A DNA stretch of 64,000 nucleotides. It comes from Mesorhizobium sp. Its GTDB lineage: Bacteria > Pseudomonadota > Alphaproteobacteria > Rhizobiales > Rhizobiaceae. Location: NCBI GenBank assembly GCA_004020645.1, contig SAQL01000008.1:62001-126000 (forward strand), read 5' to 3'. Below, one piece after another: positions 16,914-26,116 of this stretch. Below the pieces are notes generated by a model. It was not told the origin of the DNA. It saw only the letters and a list, made by a program, of their open reading frames with translations, and ran no database searches. The translations under genes were made by a program, and so were the position numbers. How positions within the stretch are numbered: position 1 is the stretch's first letter; the number at the start of each line of letters is the position of its first letter.

Positions 16914-17915
16914 TCACTGGCAGAAGGTGCCACCGTTGCGGCGCGGTGCGAGATCGAGATGGAGATGCAGCGAATGATCGGCATCGCTGCCCGGGCCGAG
17001 CACGGTCTTGAACGGTCCGCAGGCCGCCTTGCGTATTGCGTTCAGGAATTTCGCATCCTTTTCCGGCGGCGCCGGGCCGATGTCGATCCTCCTGCCGTCC
17101 GAAAGCGTGAAGCTGGCGATGTCGAGCGCGTTGCCGAAGGCGTGCTCCGACAATTTCCCGCCGCCATTGCGATGTCGGCAGACGAAGGCGGATGCCTGGC
17201 CGACCGACTTGAGTTCGGCGCCGAGCTCGGCCTTGGCCGCCGGCTGAACGATATCGGTAGCGAAGCGCGCGGCGGCCTCGGCCATCTGGCAGTTCAGCTC
17301 GGTTTCGGGGTTGATATCCAATGACTTGCCCAGCGTCTTCAGCGCGATCGGATAGGGGACAGAGCAACCGATCGCCGCATCGTGCTCGGCCTTGCGTTCC
17401 TCGAAGTCGACGCCCATCGACTTCAGCCGCCTGCGGCAGGCAAGTTCCTCGTCCGGCATTTTTTCCTGCGGCACAAAGGCCGAGCGCGGGTCGGGAGGGA
17501 TTTCTTTCTGCTGCGCTTGCGCCGGCTTCTCCGGTGGTTTCGGGACGGTGGCCGGTGGTTGCGCCTCGGCGGGCTTTTCGGACGGCGTTGGAGCGATTGC
17601 CGGCGGCTCCGGCCGGGCTTCCTGATGCTGGTCCGACTTCTGCTGGTCCATTTTGTCGGTCGCAGGTTGATCAGCCTTTGGCGCATCCGCAGGGCGCGGC
17701 TCGGGGATCGGCACGTCGGCAGGCGCGGCTTCTTGCGCCGATTGCGACTGATTGAGCTCCGGGACGGGCACAGTATCAGGCAATTCCGGAGCTTGCGCCA
17801 GGGCCGCTCCTGCCGACAGCATCGCCGCTGCCAAAGACAGCGCCAATCTGTTCAATCCGGCCAACCTGATAAATCCGGCCAATCTGGTGAATAAGAGAGG
17901 GGTCAGCGCCGCCAT
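16914..17915 (-). CDS. Extensin-like family protein with proline-rich linker
   Basis: A 333-residue paralogue of the protein at 15915-16736. It has a secretion signal (AAMLSAGAALAQAPEL), then a long Pro/Ala/Glu/Lys-rich linker (about 45-160) that could span periplasm or peptidoglycan, and then the extensin-like domain. That domain has ELACRRRLKSMGVDFEERKA, IGCSVPYPIALKTLG, AFVCRHRNGGGKLSEHAFGN and the terminal LGPGSDADHSLHLHLD histidine cluster. The same conserved cysteines as in the neighbour are present. The tandem arrangement implies gene duplication followed by divergence of the anchor (lipoprotein versus linker). Confidence 0.8.
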   Translation of the reverse strand: MAALTPLLFTRLAGFIRLAGLNRLALSLAAAMLSAGAALAQAPELPDTVPVPELNQSQSAQEAAPADVPIPEPRPADAPKADQPATDKMDQQKSDQHQEARPEPPAIAPTPSEKPAEAQPPATVPKPPEKPAQAQQKEIPPDPRSAFVPQEKMPDEELACRRRLKSMGVDFEERKAEHDAAIGCSVPYPIALKTLGKSLDINPETELNCQMAEAAARFATDIVQPAAKAELGAELKSVGQASAFVCRHRNGGGKLSEHAFGNALDIASFTLSDGRRIDIGPAPPEKDAKFLNAIRKAACGPFKTVLGPGSDADHSLHLHLDLAPRRNGGTFCQ

Positions 17916-17990
17916 TTGCCGTAAACGGCGGGCGAATGCGGAAGTTGCCTGAACGAGGGTTTTGGCCGATCACGAACGGTAACCGCCGCG

Positions 17991-18542
17991 TTACGCACCG
18001 ATCGCTTCCAGCCCTTCCTCCAGCCAGTCGGCCAGGAGCGGCATGCCGAGCAGATATTTCGCCGTGCGCTTGTTGGCGCGCTCGCGCGCGGCCGCCAGCG
18101 CGTCCGCCCATTCCGAGGCGTCATAGTCACCGCGTCCAACCCAGGCGAGGGCGACGAGTTCGGCCGCCTCGTCGACATTGAGGTCGTTGATCAGTTCGCG
18201 CAGTTCTTCTTCGGTGAGGTCTTCGGAGCTTTCCTCGACGAGACCGTCATGATGATGGTTGTCATGCGCCTCGCCATCGAGTTCTACCTCGTGCTCGGCG
18301 CCGTCGGCATAGTCTTCGTTGACGGCAGCGCTCAAGGCCTTCGCCTTGAGGATGAACAGGCGCACGGTGTCGGGACCGATCGAAAGCTCCCATTCTTTTT
18401 CAAGGCGCCGCTGCACTGGCCGTCTCCGCATACTCCGTTGCCGTTTGCTGGATGATAGCGAATTTGCAGCGCTCGTCACGTCATGTTCGGCGCTTCTATT
18501 TTCCGACTGGCGCGGATGCTTAAAAGAGCTTTCAATGGCCAT
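17991..18542 (-). CDS. DUF3775-domain protein
   Basis: The conserved part ELSIGPDTVRLFILKAKALS through the C-terminus (ANKRTAKYLLGMPLLADWLE) matches the DUF3775 family of small cytoplasmic alphaproteobacterial proteins. An acidic stretch with a HDNHHHDG cluster sits in the middle. Function is unknown. Translation may begin at 18542 (183 residues, GGAAA upstream) or at an internal ATG at 18431 (146 residues, MRRRPVQRRLEKEWELSIGP). The shorter form fits the conserved region, but its GGAG lies too close to the ATG to be decisive. It diverges from the TPR gene. Confidence 0.65.
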   Translation of the reverse strand: MAIESSFKHPRQSENRSAEHDVTSAANSLSSSKRQRSMRRRPVQRRLEKEWELSIGPDTVRLFILKAKALSAAVNEDYADGAEHEVELDGEAHDNHHHDGLVEESSEDLTEEELRELINDLNVDEAAELVALAWVGRGDYDASEWADALAAARERANKRTAKYLLGMPLLADWLEEGLEAIGA

Positions 18543-18549
18543 GACCTTT

Positions 18550-18585
18550 TTCCGGGATGAAACGACTTTTTTCCGGGATGAAACG
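18550..18585. repeat. Two 15-bp direct repeats spaced exactly 21 bp
   Basis: TTCCGGGATGAAACG occurs at 18550-18564 and 18571-18585, in the divergent region between the DUF3775 and TPR genes. A 21-bp period equals two helical turns, so both copies face the same side of the DNA. They could be a tandem regulator site. Confidence 0.7.
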
Positions 18586-18634
18586 GCTTTTGCCCGGCGT
18601 TAGTCCTAGATTGTCATGCCTCAAGGAGGGTTCG

Positions 18635-19174
18635 ATGCGCAGACGATTGCTGATCCAGGTTCTGGCGGTTGCCGCCCTGCCGCTGTTTGCTGTTCCGGTG
18701 TTCTCGGCCGGTGAAGGTGGAGGCGGTGGCGATGGCAGCCAGACGACACAGTGCAAGAAAGGCATGGTCTGGGACAAGAAGCTGAAGAAATGCGTGGCAC
18801 CCAAACAAGGCATGCTGGACGACGACAACATCTATGAAGCCGGCCGCGCGCTGGCGATGGCCGGACGTTATAACGAGGCGATCGCCGTGCTCAGCCTGGC
18901 AGCGGACAAGAAAGACCCTCGCATCCTCAACTATCTCGGCTACTCGCATCGCCATTCCGGACGTGTCACTGTCGGCCTCGGCTATTACGAGGAAGCGCTG
19001 CGCATCGATCCTGATTACACGCTGGTACGTGAATATCTCGGCGAGGCGCATCTGCAGATCGGCGATATCGCCGGTGCCCAGGAGCAGCTCCGCGAGATCG
19101 AGAAGCGCACCGGCAAGGGATCTCGTGAATACGGCATGCTGTCTGAGCAGATAGACCGTTTCATGAAGAGCTGA
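18635..19174 (+). CDS. Secreted TPR-repeat protein
   Basis: A 179-residue protein starting MRRRLLIQVLAVAALPLFAV, a clear secretion signal. A Gly-rich segment and CKKGMVWDKKLKKCV follow, then about three tetratricopeptide repeats (ALAMAGRYNEAIAVLSLAAD, LNYLGYSHRHSGRVTVGLGY, VREYLGEAHLQIGDIAGAQE). AGGAGGG at 18624-18630 fixes the ATG at 18635, although the frame is open further upstream. It is probably a periplasmic protein-protein interaction factor; no partner is evident. A good terminator follows. Confidence 0.8.
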   Translation: MRRRLLIQVLAVAALPLFAVPVFSAGEGGGGGDGSQTTQCKKGMVWDKKLKKCVAPKQGMLDDDNIYEAGRALAMAGRYNEAIAVLSLAADKKDPRILNYLGYSHRHSGRVTVGLGYYEEALRIDPDYTLVREYLGEAHLQIGDIAGAQEQLREIEKRTGKGSREYGMLSEQIDRFMKS

Positions 19175-19197
19175 TTCGAAGCCCAAACACGCCTGAC

Positions 19198-19227
19198 ACC
19201 GGCTGTGAGCAATCGCAGCCGGTTTTT
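19198..19227 (+). terminator. Intrinsic terminator after the TPR gene
   Basis: ACCGGCTG (19198-19205) pairs perfectly with CAGCCGGT (19216-19223) around a 10-base loop and runs into TTTTT. Confidence 0.85.
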
Positions 19228-19356
19228 GTTGCCGCTCGCCTAGCCAGCCGCGTTGCCGTGACGGCATTTCCATAAATGGCGGGCGAATTTTTCAAAACCG
19301 ATTTTTTGGCGTGAAAAACCCGCGGAGATTGCTATATTGAGGGAAATAGCGGTGAC

Positions 19357-19397
19357 ACGGTTCCGTTAGCCCGAGGCTGCCGGACCGTTTTCTTTTT
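19357..19397 (+). promoter_or_regulatory. Terminator-like hairpin in the greA leader
   Basis: ACGGTTCCG (19357-19365) pairs with CGGACCGT (19381-19388), with an inner AGCC-CGA-GGCT helix, followed by TTTCTTTTT. It lies about 60 bases before the greA ATG and downstream of a CTATAT hexamer at 19332-19337, so it would be inside the transcript. It may attenuate greA, as leader termination does in E. coli; this is inference. Confidence 0.5.
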
Positions 19398-19457
19398 GTA
19401 CCCATCGACAAGGTCGCTCCCGGAATGCGGGGGCGGCGGCAGGAAAGGTCAGGCATC

Positions 19458-19931
19458 ATGAACAAGGTCCCGATGACAGGCGAGGGGTTCGCGTCATTGA
19501 AGGAAGAACTGCGCTGGCGCCAGCAGGTAGAACGGCCGCGGATCATCGAAGCGATCTCCGAAGCGCGCTCGCATGGCGATCTTTCCGAAAATGCCGAATA
19601 CCACTCGGCGAAAGAAGCGCAGAGCCTCAATGAAGGCCGCGTCAACGAGCTCGAGGACTTCATCGCGCGTGCCGAAGTGATCGACATCACCAAGCTCAGC
19701 GGCGAAAAGGTCAAGTTCGGCGCGACCGTGGTGCTGGTCGACGAGGACACGGAAGAGAAGAAGACCTACCAGATCGTCGGCGACCAGGAAGCGGACGTGA
19801 AGTCCGGCCGCATCTCGATCTCCTCGCCGATCGCGCGGGCGCTGATCGGCAAGGAAGTCGGCGATGCGATCGAGGTCAACGCGCCAGGCGGTGCACGGGG
19901 CTATGAGATCGTCCAGGTGCAGTTCATTTAG
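19458..19931 (+). CDS. greA: Transcription elongation factor GreA
   Basis: A 157-residue GreA, the normal length. The N-terminal coiled coil (about 1-75) contains the conserved tip [20 protein letters not shown], whose acidic residues enter the RNA polymerase secondary channel and stimulate cleavage of backtracked RNA. The C-terminal FKBP-like domain follows ([20 protein letters not shown], and [20 protein letters not shown]). The ATG at 19458 gives the canonical [21 protein letters not shown] long leader with a terminator-like hairpin precedes it. Confidence 0.95.
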   Translation: MNKVPMTGEGFASLKEELRWRQQVERPRIIEAISEARSHGDLSENAEYHSAKEAQSLNEGRVNELEDFIARAEVIDITKLSGEKVKFGATVVLVDEDTEEKKTYQIVGDQEADVKSGRISISSPIARALIGKEVGDAIEVNAPGGARGYEIVQVQFI

Positions 19932-19986
19932 GGTAAAGCGGCAGGATTGTTCTTGAATCGCGCTGTTTTAACCCGACGATTGCGCT

Positions 19987-20148
19987 GCCCCTCATCGCCC
20001 TGCCGGGCACTTCTCCCCGTGGGGGAGAAGGACGCCGTCACCGACGGTTTCGCCAATTGTCAGCGTTGCAGATAGGCGCCGAGTTCGCGTCCAGCCCCTT
20101 CTCCCCGTCACTATACGGGGAGAAGGTGCCGGCAGGCGGATGAGGGGC
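19987..20148. repeat. Intergenic palindromic element with nested CTTCTCCCC hairpins
   Basis: The outer arms (19987-20010 and 20126-20148) are near-perfect inverted copies, GCCCCTCATC...CCGGGCAC against GTGCCGGCAGG...GATGAGGGGC. Inside are two smaller hairpins of CTTCTCCCC against GGGGAGAAG. Related sequence recurs at 43998-44254. It is a rhizobial-type intergenic repeat between convergent greA and waaC. Confidence 0.75.
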
Positions 20149-20183
20149 GGCGCCGGCCTTTCCATTTGGATTGATCCAATAAA

Positions 20184-21170
20184 TCAACGCCTTCCGGCTG
20201 CCAGGTCATGCACGTGGCGCTCCAGCAACTTCTCAGCTTCCGCCACCACCTCCGCAGGCGCGATGCGGCTGCCGGGCGCGGCCAGCAGCGTTGACGAGAA
20301 CGGTCCGCGCGGGCCGGTCAGGCCGGGTTCTGTCGCCAGAAACACGGCGATCGTCGGCAGGCCGAAGGCGCTGGCGAGGTGGGCGAGGCCAGTGTCGGCG
20401 CCGATGACCAGCGCCGACCGGCCGATGATCGCGGCGATCTCGGCAAGCGGTGATTTCGGCACCAGCACGGTTTGCGGGACGGCCTCGGCGATCGCCTCGG
20501 CAACCGCCTTTTCCCTATCATTCGACCAGGTGGTGATCGGCATCATTCCTCTTTCCACAAGAAGCCGGGCAGTCTCGATCCAGTCGCCGACCGGCCATTT
20601 CTTGTCCTCGCGGCTGGTGCCGTGCAGCAGGAAAGCGGTCTTTTCGCCGACAAAGGTCGAACCGCCGGCCGGCGGCACGATGCCGGATTCGAGCCCGGAA
20701 AAATCCGGTTCATAGCCGAGCGCCAGCCCGAACAGCCGCCTGGTGCGTTCGATGGCGTGCAGATCGCGCGATACGGCATAGCGGCGGTCGTAGAACAAAG
20801 TCGCCGAAGGCTCGCGGGCGCTCAACCGGTCGAAGCCGGCGATCGGCGCCGCAGCCAGTTTCGCCACCAGGGCCGACTTCAGCAATCCTTGCGCGTCAAT
20901 GACGAGATCGTAGCGGCAATCGCGCAAGGCGCGGCGCAGTGCCGCCGCCTCGCGCCATGTGCTGGGGCCGTGCGGGCTTGTGCGCCAGCGCCGGATCGCC
21001 ACGGTGTGAATGGTTGCGATCGCCGGATGCAGCGCCACGATGCCGGCAAAAGCCTCTTCCACACACCAGTCGAACGACACATCCGGCCGGTTGCGGCGCG
21101 CATCCTCGACGGCCGGAAAGGTGTGGATGACGTCACCCATCGAGGATGTCTTGACGATGAGCACCTTCAT
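20184..21170 (-). CDS. waaC: LPS heptosyltransferase I
   Basis: A 328-residue GT9 glycosyltransferase starting [20 protein letters not shown], the canonical WaaC N-terminus. The C-terminal donor-binding block is ALVIGADTGLAHLASAFGLP near residue 250. It adds the first L-glycero-D-manno-heptose to Kdo on lipid A at the inner face of the inner membrane, using the ADP-heptose made by the other genes of this region. The ATG overlaps the waaF stop by 4 bp, so waaC is the last gene of the hldD-waaF-waaC unit. Confidence 0.9.
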   Translation of the reverse strand: MKVLIVKTSSMGDVIHTFPAVEDARRNRPDVSFDWCVEEAFAGIVALHPAIATIHTVAIRRWRTSPHGPSTWREAAALRRALRDCRYDLVIDAQGLLKSALVAKLAAAPIAGFDRLSAREPSATLFYDRRYAVSRDLHAIERTRRLFGLALGYEPDFSGLESGIVPPAGGSTFVGEKTAFLLHGTSREDKKWPVGDWIETARLLVERGMMPITTWSNDREKAVAEAIAEAVPQTVLVPKSPLAEIAAIIGRSALVIGADTGLAHLASAFGLPTIAVFLATEPGLTGPRGPFSSTLLAAPGSRIAPAEVVAEAEKLLERHVHDLAAGRR

Positions 21171-22174
21171 GCGGCGGCCGGCATTTCCAGCAGCCGTTCC
21201 GCTGCTGCCGCGACCTGTGCCACCTCAAGCGTGTTCAGGCAGTTGAGATGGCCGAGCGGACAGATTTTTCGGTGGCAGGGCGAACAGGACAGGCCGAGCC
21301 AGACCAGTTCGCGCTGCTCGGCGAGTGGCGGCGTATTCTGCGGCGAGGTCGAGCCGTAGACGGCTACGATCGGCGTGCCGACCGCGGCGGCAACATGCAT
21401 CAGCCCACTATCGTTCGACACCGCAAGCCTGGCCGCGGCGATCAGGTCGATGGCGTCCTCCAGCCGCGTCTGGCCGGCGAGGTCGACAACGCCTGGGGCA
21501 AGCGTGGCGATTTCCGCCGTCACGTCGGCGTCGTTCTTCGATCCGAACAGCGCGACCTCAAAACCTTTCGCCATCATATCGAGGGCAAGGCCGGCGTAGC
21601 GTTCGCTCGGCCAGCGCTTGGCCGGGCCGAATTCGGCGCCGGGCATCAGCGCTACGAATTTTTCCGCCTCCAGCCCGAAGCGACCCAGCAATGCCGCCTG
21701 GTTATTCGTGTCGACAGCGAGCTTGGGAGCACGGAACGTGCCGCCTTGCGCGAGGCCGAAATAGGCCTGCGCCGTGCGCCGTTTCACATTGTCGGGCAAG
21801 GGGACGATATCGGTCAGCAGCCCGTAGCGCATTTCCTTGAGATGGCCGACGCGGCGCGGAATGCGGGCAAAGTACGGGACTAGCGCCGACTTCCAGCTTC
21901 CAGGCATGACATAGGCGATGTCGTAGTGGCCGCGCAGCAGGCGGCCGAAGCGCCTGCGGATGCGGAATTCCAGCGCGCCGGATTTCAGCGGCAGGTCGAT
22001 CTGCTGGCGTATTTCGGGCATGCGCTTGACCAGTGGCGCCGCCCATGCCGGGGCCAGCACGTCGATCGCTGCGTTCGGGTGAAGCTCTCTCAGCGCCGAG
22101 AACAGGCACTGCGCCATCACCATGTCGCCCACCCAGCGTGGGCCGATCACGAGGATCGCTGGGCTTTCAGCCAT
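21167..22174 (-). CDS. waaF: LPS heptosyltransferase II
   Basis: A 335-residue GT9 enzyme with the WaaF N-terminus [20 protein letters not shown], the middle block [20 protein letters not shown] and the C-terminal [20 protein letters not shown] followed by [11 protein letters not shown]. It transfers the second heptose of the inner core. Its start lies inside the 3' end of hldD (28-bp overlap), which indicates strong coupling, and its stop overlaps waaC. The pairing with waaC supports the I/II assignment, which rests on the sequence differences listed. Confidence 0.9.
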   Translation of the reverse strand: MAESPAILVIGPRWVGDMVMAQCLFSALRELHPNAAIDVLAPAWAAPLVKRMPEIRQQIDLPLKSGALEFRIRRRFGRLLRGHYDIAYVMPGSWKSALVPYFARIPRRVGHLKEMRYGLLTDIVPLPDNVKRRTAQAYFGLAQGGTFRAPKLAVDTNNQAALLGRFGLEAEKFVALMPGAEFGPAKRWPSERYAGLALDMMAKGFEVALFGSKNDADVTAEIATLAPGVVDLAGQTRLEDAIDLIAAARLAVSNDSGLMHVAAAVGTPIVAVYGSTSPQNTPPLAEQRELVWLGLSCSPCHRKICPLGHLNCLNTLEVAQVAAAAERLLEMPAAA

Positions 22175-23097
22175 TCGACATAGTCTCTGACGCCGGTTTC
22201 CACTGTGCGAAACTGACCATTGTAACCGGCGGCGCGCAACCGGGACATATCAGCTTGCGTAAAACTCTGGTAGCTGCCCTTGAGATGGTCTGGGAAGTCG
22301 ATGAACTCGATCTCGCCTTTGCCGAGCGTGCTTATCACCGTTTCGGCAATGGCGCGGAACGGCTGGGCAAGGCCGGTGCCGCAGTTGAAGATGCCGCTTG
22401 AGCCCCGCTTCCACAACCATAGGTTGATGTCGGCAACGTCGCCGACATGGATGAAATCGCGGCTCTGCTCGCCGGGTCCAAAACCGTCATAGGCGCCGAA
22501 CAGTTTCGGGTTCTGGCCTTGCTCGACCTGGTTGAACAGGTGGAAGGCGACCGAGGCCATGGTGCCCTTGTGCGCCTCGCGTGGCCCATAGACGTTGAAA
22601 TAGCGCAGGCCCGCCACCGGCGAATGATCGGTATCGAAGACGGTGCGGCGGACATAGTCGTCGAACAGCTTCTTTGAATAGGCATAGACATTGAGCGGGC
22701 GTTCGCATTCCGGCTCCTCGCGAAACTCGGCTCCGCCGCCATAGACCGAGGCCGAGGAGGCATAGAGGAAGGGCACCCGCAGCGCCAGGCAGGCATGCAG
22801 CAGCCGCTTCGAATAAGCGTAGTTCACCTCCATCATGAACCTGCCGTTCCATTCTGTGGTGGTCGAGCAGGCGCCCTGGTGGAAGACGGCCTCGATGCGG
22901 CCGAGGTCCCCGGCCTCCATCCGCGGCAGGAAATCGTCCTTGTCGAGATAATCGGCGATCTGCAGGTCGGCGAGATTGGCAATCTTGTGGCCGTCGGTCA
23001 GGTCGTCGACGACGACGATGTCGCTGATCCCTTCGGCATTGAGGGCGGCGACGATGTTGGAGCCGATCATGCCGGCGCCGCCCGTGACGATGATCAT
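22147..23097 (-). CDS. hldD: ADP-glyceromanno-heptose 6-epimerase
   Basis: A 316-residue extended SDR epimerase. The NADP-binding start is [20 protein letters not shown]. The active-site region [20 protein letters not shown] is followed by the YAYSK tyrosine-lysine pair, and the C-terminal domain has [20 protein letters not shown]. HldD converts ADP-D-glycero- to ADP-L-glycero-D-manno-heptose, the donor for WaaC and WaaF encoded by the next two genes. The length is typical. It diverges from the LysE-like exporter gene. Confidence 0.92.
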   Translation of the reverse strand: MIIVTGGAGMIGSNIVAALNAEGISDIVVVDDLTDGHKIANLADLQIADYLDKDDFLPRMEAGDLGRIEAVFHQGACSTTTEWNGRFMMEVNYAYSKRLLHACLALRVPFLYASSASVYGGGAEFREEPECERPLNVYAYSKKLFDDYVRRTVFDTDHSPVAGLRYFNVYGPREAHKGTMASVAFHLFNQVEQGQNPKLFGAYDGFGPGEQSRDFIHVGDVADINLWLWKRGSSGIFNCGTGLAQPFRAIAETVISTLGKGEIEFIDFPDHLKGSYQSFTQADMSRLRAAGYNGQFRTVETGVRDYVEWLKAQRSS

Positions 23098-23262
23098 GAA
23101 AGCCTCTGGTATCTTGTGCCGATTCCGGCCCTTATAGGGGAGGCTTGCGGGACTGTCGATAAAGCAGGTCGCAATCCGGCGGCTTGGTGAGCGTCACAGT
23201 GCCGCCGCAAAGCTTTCGCTTCAGTCGGCGATCCACCGGCGAAGCTCGACAGGAGCAAGGCA

Positions 23263-23895
23263 ATGCCGTCGACCGAACTGCTTATCGCCTTTTTCGCAGC
23301 CACGGCGATCTTTGCCTACATCCCCGGTCCGGCGATGCTTTACGCTGCTGCGCAAACCATGGCGCGCGGCCGCTGGTCCGGCCTGACGGCGGCGTTGGGT
23401 ATCCATCTTGGCGGCTATGTGCACGTCGTCGCCGCCGCTGCCGGGTTGTCCGTGCTTTTCCACGCCGTGCCGACGCTCTACGTGGCGGTCAAGCTGGCCG
23501 GCGCACTCTATCTGATCTGGCTGGGTGTGTCGCTGTTTCGCGCCAGGGCGCAAGACGATGCTGTTATCTCAGGTATTGAGCCGAAATCCGCCCGCCGCGC
23601 CTTTTTCGAGAGTATCACCGTCGAGGTGCTCAATCCCAAGACTGCAATCTTCTTCATGGCGTTCCTGCCGCAATTCATCGACGCGTCGGCGACGTTTCCC
23701 GTCTGGCTCCAATTCCTCGTCCTCGGGACGATCGTCAATCTGATGTTCTCATCAGCGGATGTCATATGCGTGGTGCTGGCGGCTGCGCTGATCACCAGGC
23801 TGTGGCGTTCGAGCCACGCGCAGCGTCTCATGCGGCGTGCGGGCGGTGCGGTGCTCGTCGGATTGGGCGTTCATGTGGCTTTGCAGAAAAGCTGA
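23263..23895 (+). CDS. LysE/RhtB-family translocator
   Basis: A 210-residue inner-membrane protein with about six hydrophobic segments. The family N-terminus is LIAFFAATAIFAYIPGPAML, where the PGPA motif is diagnostic for LysE/RhtB exporters, and the later EVLNPKTAIFFMAFLPQFID is the second family signature. Such proteins export amino acids or derivatives such as homoserine lactone, threonine or lysine; the substrate here cannot be told. It lies alone between the two halves of the heptose cluster and is probably unrelated to it. Confidence 0.85.
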   Translation: MPSTELLIAFFAATAIFAYIPGPAMLYAAAQTMARGRWSGLTAALGIHLGGYVHVVAAAAGLSVLFHAVPTLYVAVKLAGALYLIWLGVSLFRARAQDDAVISGIEPKSARRAFFESITVEVLNPKTAIFFMAFLPQFIDASATFPVWLQFLVLGTIVNLMFSSADVICVVLAAALITRLWRSSHAQRLMRRAGGAVLVGLGVHVALQKS

Positions 23896-24045
23896 TCCGT
23901 CGACCGGCGTTGCTGTGGGCCGTTCGGCGCCTGCCGTTGCGCTGAGCCGAATTGCGGTATATCGGCTTCGCCATGAACGACCAGCCCTGCCAGTCCAGCG
24001 TTTTCACAGCATCGGGACCGGCTCTCATTGCACGTCGCGGATGAC

Positions 24046-25536
24046 ATGAGCGAGCAATACCTGCCTTCTCCCGAACCCCTTCACCGCGCCATCTCGCGGT
24101 TCAGCAACGTCACGGTGCTGGTGGTCGGCGACTTCATCCGCGACCGTTTCGTCAACGGCGTCATCGAGCGGATTTCGCCTGAAGCGCCCATTCCGGTGCT
24201 GCGCGGGCGTGGCGAAACGTCGGCGATGGGCGGCGCCGGCAATGTCGTCGCCAACATCGTCTCGCTCGGCGCTGCCGCGATACCGGTTTCGGTGATCGGC
24301 GCCGATCAGGCCGGCGACAATCTCATGCGCATGCTCGCCGAGTTTGGCGTCGACACTGGCGGCCTCGCGCAGGCCGCGAACCGCATGACCTCGTCAAAAA
24401 GCCGGTTCAGTGCGCTCAACCAGCAGGTGCTGCGCTTCGACGAAGAGGAAATCAAGCCACTGGGCGACTCTGAGCGGGCAACGCTGGTCCGCCATTTCCG
24501 CGCCGCGCTCGCGCAAGCCGACATCGTTATCCTGTCCGACTACGGCAAGGGCATATTGCTCGACGGCGTCGCCGGCGAGCTGATCTCGATCTGCCGCGAG
24601 GCGGGAAGGCCGGTTCTGGTCGATCCCAAGGGTCGCGACTATGCTTGCTATGCCGGGGCGACGGCGATCACGCCCAATCGCAAGGAACTTGGCGAGGCGG
24701 TTGGACGCGTGGTGTTTGCCGATGACGAGATCGTGGCCGCGGCGCGTGAGCTGATCTTGGCACACGGCTTCGATTTCGTGGTCGCGACGCGCAGCGAAAA
24801 GGGCATGAGCGTCGTCGGCGCGGACGATGCCCGCCACATTGCCACGCAGGCGCGGGAAGTGTTCGATGTTTCCGGCGCCGGCGACACTGTGATTGCGACG
24901 TTTGCGTTGGCTCTTGCCGCGGGCGCCGACCGCATCATGGCCGCCGCCGTCGCCAACGCGGCGGGTGGCGTGGTGGTGGGAAAGCGCGGTACCGCGCGGC
25001 TGACGGTCGAAGAGCTTACCGGGGCGCTGTTTCGCTCGCATGGACCGATTGCCCACAAGGATGCGATTCTCGATGCCGCTGCCGCTGCACGGCTGGTGGC
25101 GACGTGGAAGGACGAAGGCCTGAGCGTCGGTTTCACCAATGGCTGCTTCGATATCCTTCACGCCGGCCATGTCAGCCTTTTGCATGCAGCGCGCAGCCAA
25201 TGCGACCGGCTGGTTCTCGGCCTCAACAGCGATGCCTCGGTGCGCCGGCTGAAAGGGCCAGGGCGCCCGGTCAACGACGAGCATGATCGGGCCTGCGTGC
25301 TGGCGGCGCTTGCCTCGGTCGATGCCGTCGTCGTCTTCGAGGAGGACACGCCGCTCACGCTGATCGAGGCGCTCAAGCCCGACATACTGGTCAAGGGCGC
25401 CGACTACACAATCGATCAGGTGGTCGGCGCCGAAATCGTGCAAAAGGCGGGCGGCCGCGTCGTGCTGGTCGATCTCGTCGCCGGCAAAAGCACGACCGGC
25501 ACCATCGGCAAGTTGCGCGCCGGCAGTACAAACTGA
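24046..25536 (+). CDS. hldE: Bifunctional heptose 7-phosphate kinase / heptose 1-phosphate adenylyltransferase
   Basis: A protein of about 496 residues with two domains. The N-terminal PfkB-type sugar kinase (about 1-320) has MGGAGNVVANIVSLGA and the ATP/catalytic motif DVSGAGDTVIATFALALA. The C-terminal nucleotidyltransferase (about 345-495) has FTNGCFDILHAGHVSLLHAA with the HxGH motif and a final SKTTGTIGKLR-like segment. It makes heptose 1,7-bisphosphate and later ADP-heptose, acting both before and after GmhB. ATG 24046 is preferred to a TTG at 24028. gmhA starts 8 bp after its stop. Confidence 0.92.
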   Translation: MSEQYLPSPEPLHRAISRFSNVTVLVVGDFIRDRFVNGVIERISPEAPIPVLRGRGETSAMGGAGNVVANIVSLGAAAIPVSVIGADQAGDNLMRMLAEFGVDTGGLAQAANRMTSSKSRFSALNQQVLRFDEEEIKPLGDSERATLVRHFRAALAQADIVILSDYGKGILLDGVAGELISICREAGRPVLVDPKGRDYACYAGATAITPNRKELGEAVGRVVFADDEIVAAARELILAHGFDFVVATRSEKGMSVVGADDARHIATQAREVFDVSGAGDTVIATFALALAAGADRIMAAAVANAAGGVVVGKRGTARLTVEELTGALFRSHGPIAHKDAILDAAAAARLVATWKDEGLSVGFTNGCFDILHAGHVSLLHAARSQCDRLVLGLNSDASVRRLKGPGRPVNDEHDRACVLAALASVDAVVVFEEDTPLTLIEALKPDILVKGADYTIDQVVGAEIVQKAGGRVVLVDLVAGKSTTGTIGKLRAGSTN

Positions 25537-25543
25537 GGTTTTC

Positions 25544-26116
25544 ATGTCCGAACTGAACGAATACCTGGTCCGCTCGGCGGCCGCGATCACCGCGATGGTC
25601 GAGCGCGACCTCACCGGCGAGATGGAGCGGGCGGTTACCGCCGTTGTCGCCGCGCTTTCGCACGGCAAGGCGCTGCTGATCTGCGGCAATGGCGGCTCGG
25701 CCAGCGACGCCATCCACATTGCCGGTGAACTGGTCGGCCGCTTCCTGAAGGAGCGCAAGGCCTACAACGTCATCGCGCTGCCGGCCAATGCGGCGGTGCT
25801 GACCGCCTGGGGCAATGATTACGGCTTCGACACGGTGTTTTCACGCCAGGTCGAGGCACATGGCTCAGCGGGTGCCGTGCTGCTCGCCATCTCGACCAGC
25901 GGCAACTCGGCCAGCATCCTTGCCGCTGCCGAGCAGGCGCGCACGATGGACATGACGGTGATCAGCCTGACCGGCGACACCGGCGGCAAGCTCAAGCCGC
26001 TCTCCGACATCCTGCTCAACGTGCCCTCGACCTCGACGCCGATCATCCAGCAGGGGCATCTGTGCCTCTATCATCATCTGTGCGAAATGGTCGAAGCGCG
26101 CCTCTGTGATGGCTGA
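25544..26116 (+). CDS. gmhA: Sedoheptulose 7-phosphate isomerase
   Basis: A 190-residue SIS-domain protein with the GmhA hallmark LLICGNGGSASDAIHIAGEL near residue 45, AISTSGNSASILAAAEQART near 112, and a C-terminal zinc/active-site region IQQGHLCLYHHLCEMVE. It converts sedoheptulose 7-phosphate to D-glycero-D-manno-heptose 7-phosphate, the first committed step of ADP-heptose synthesis. It sits between hldE and gmhB, and its stop overlaps the gmhB start. Confidence 0.92.
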   Translation: MSELNEYLVRSAAAITAMVERDLTGEMERAVTAVVAALSHGKALLICGNGGSASDAIHIAGELVGRFLKERKAYNVIALPANAAVLTAWGNDYGFDTVFSRQVEAHGSAGAVLLAISTSGNSASILAAAEQARTMDMTVISLTGDTGGKLKPLSDILLNVPSTSTPIIQQGHLCLYHHLCEMVEARLCDG

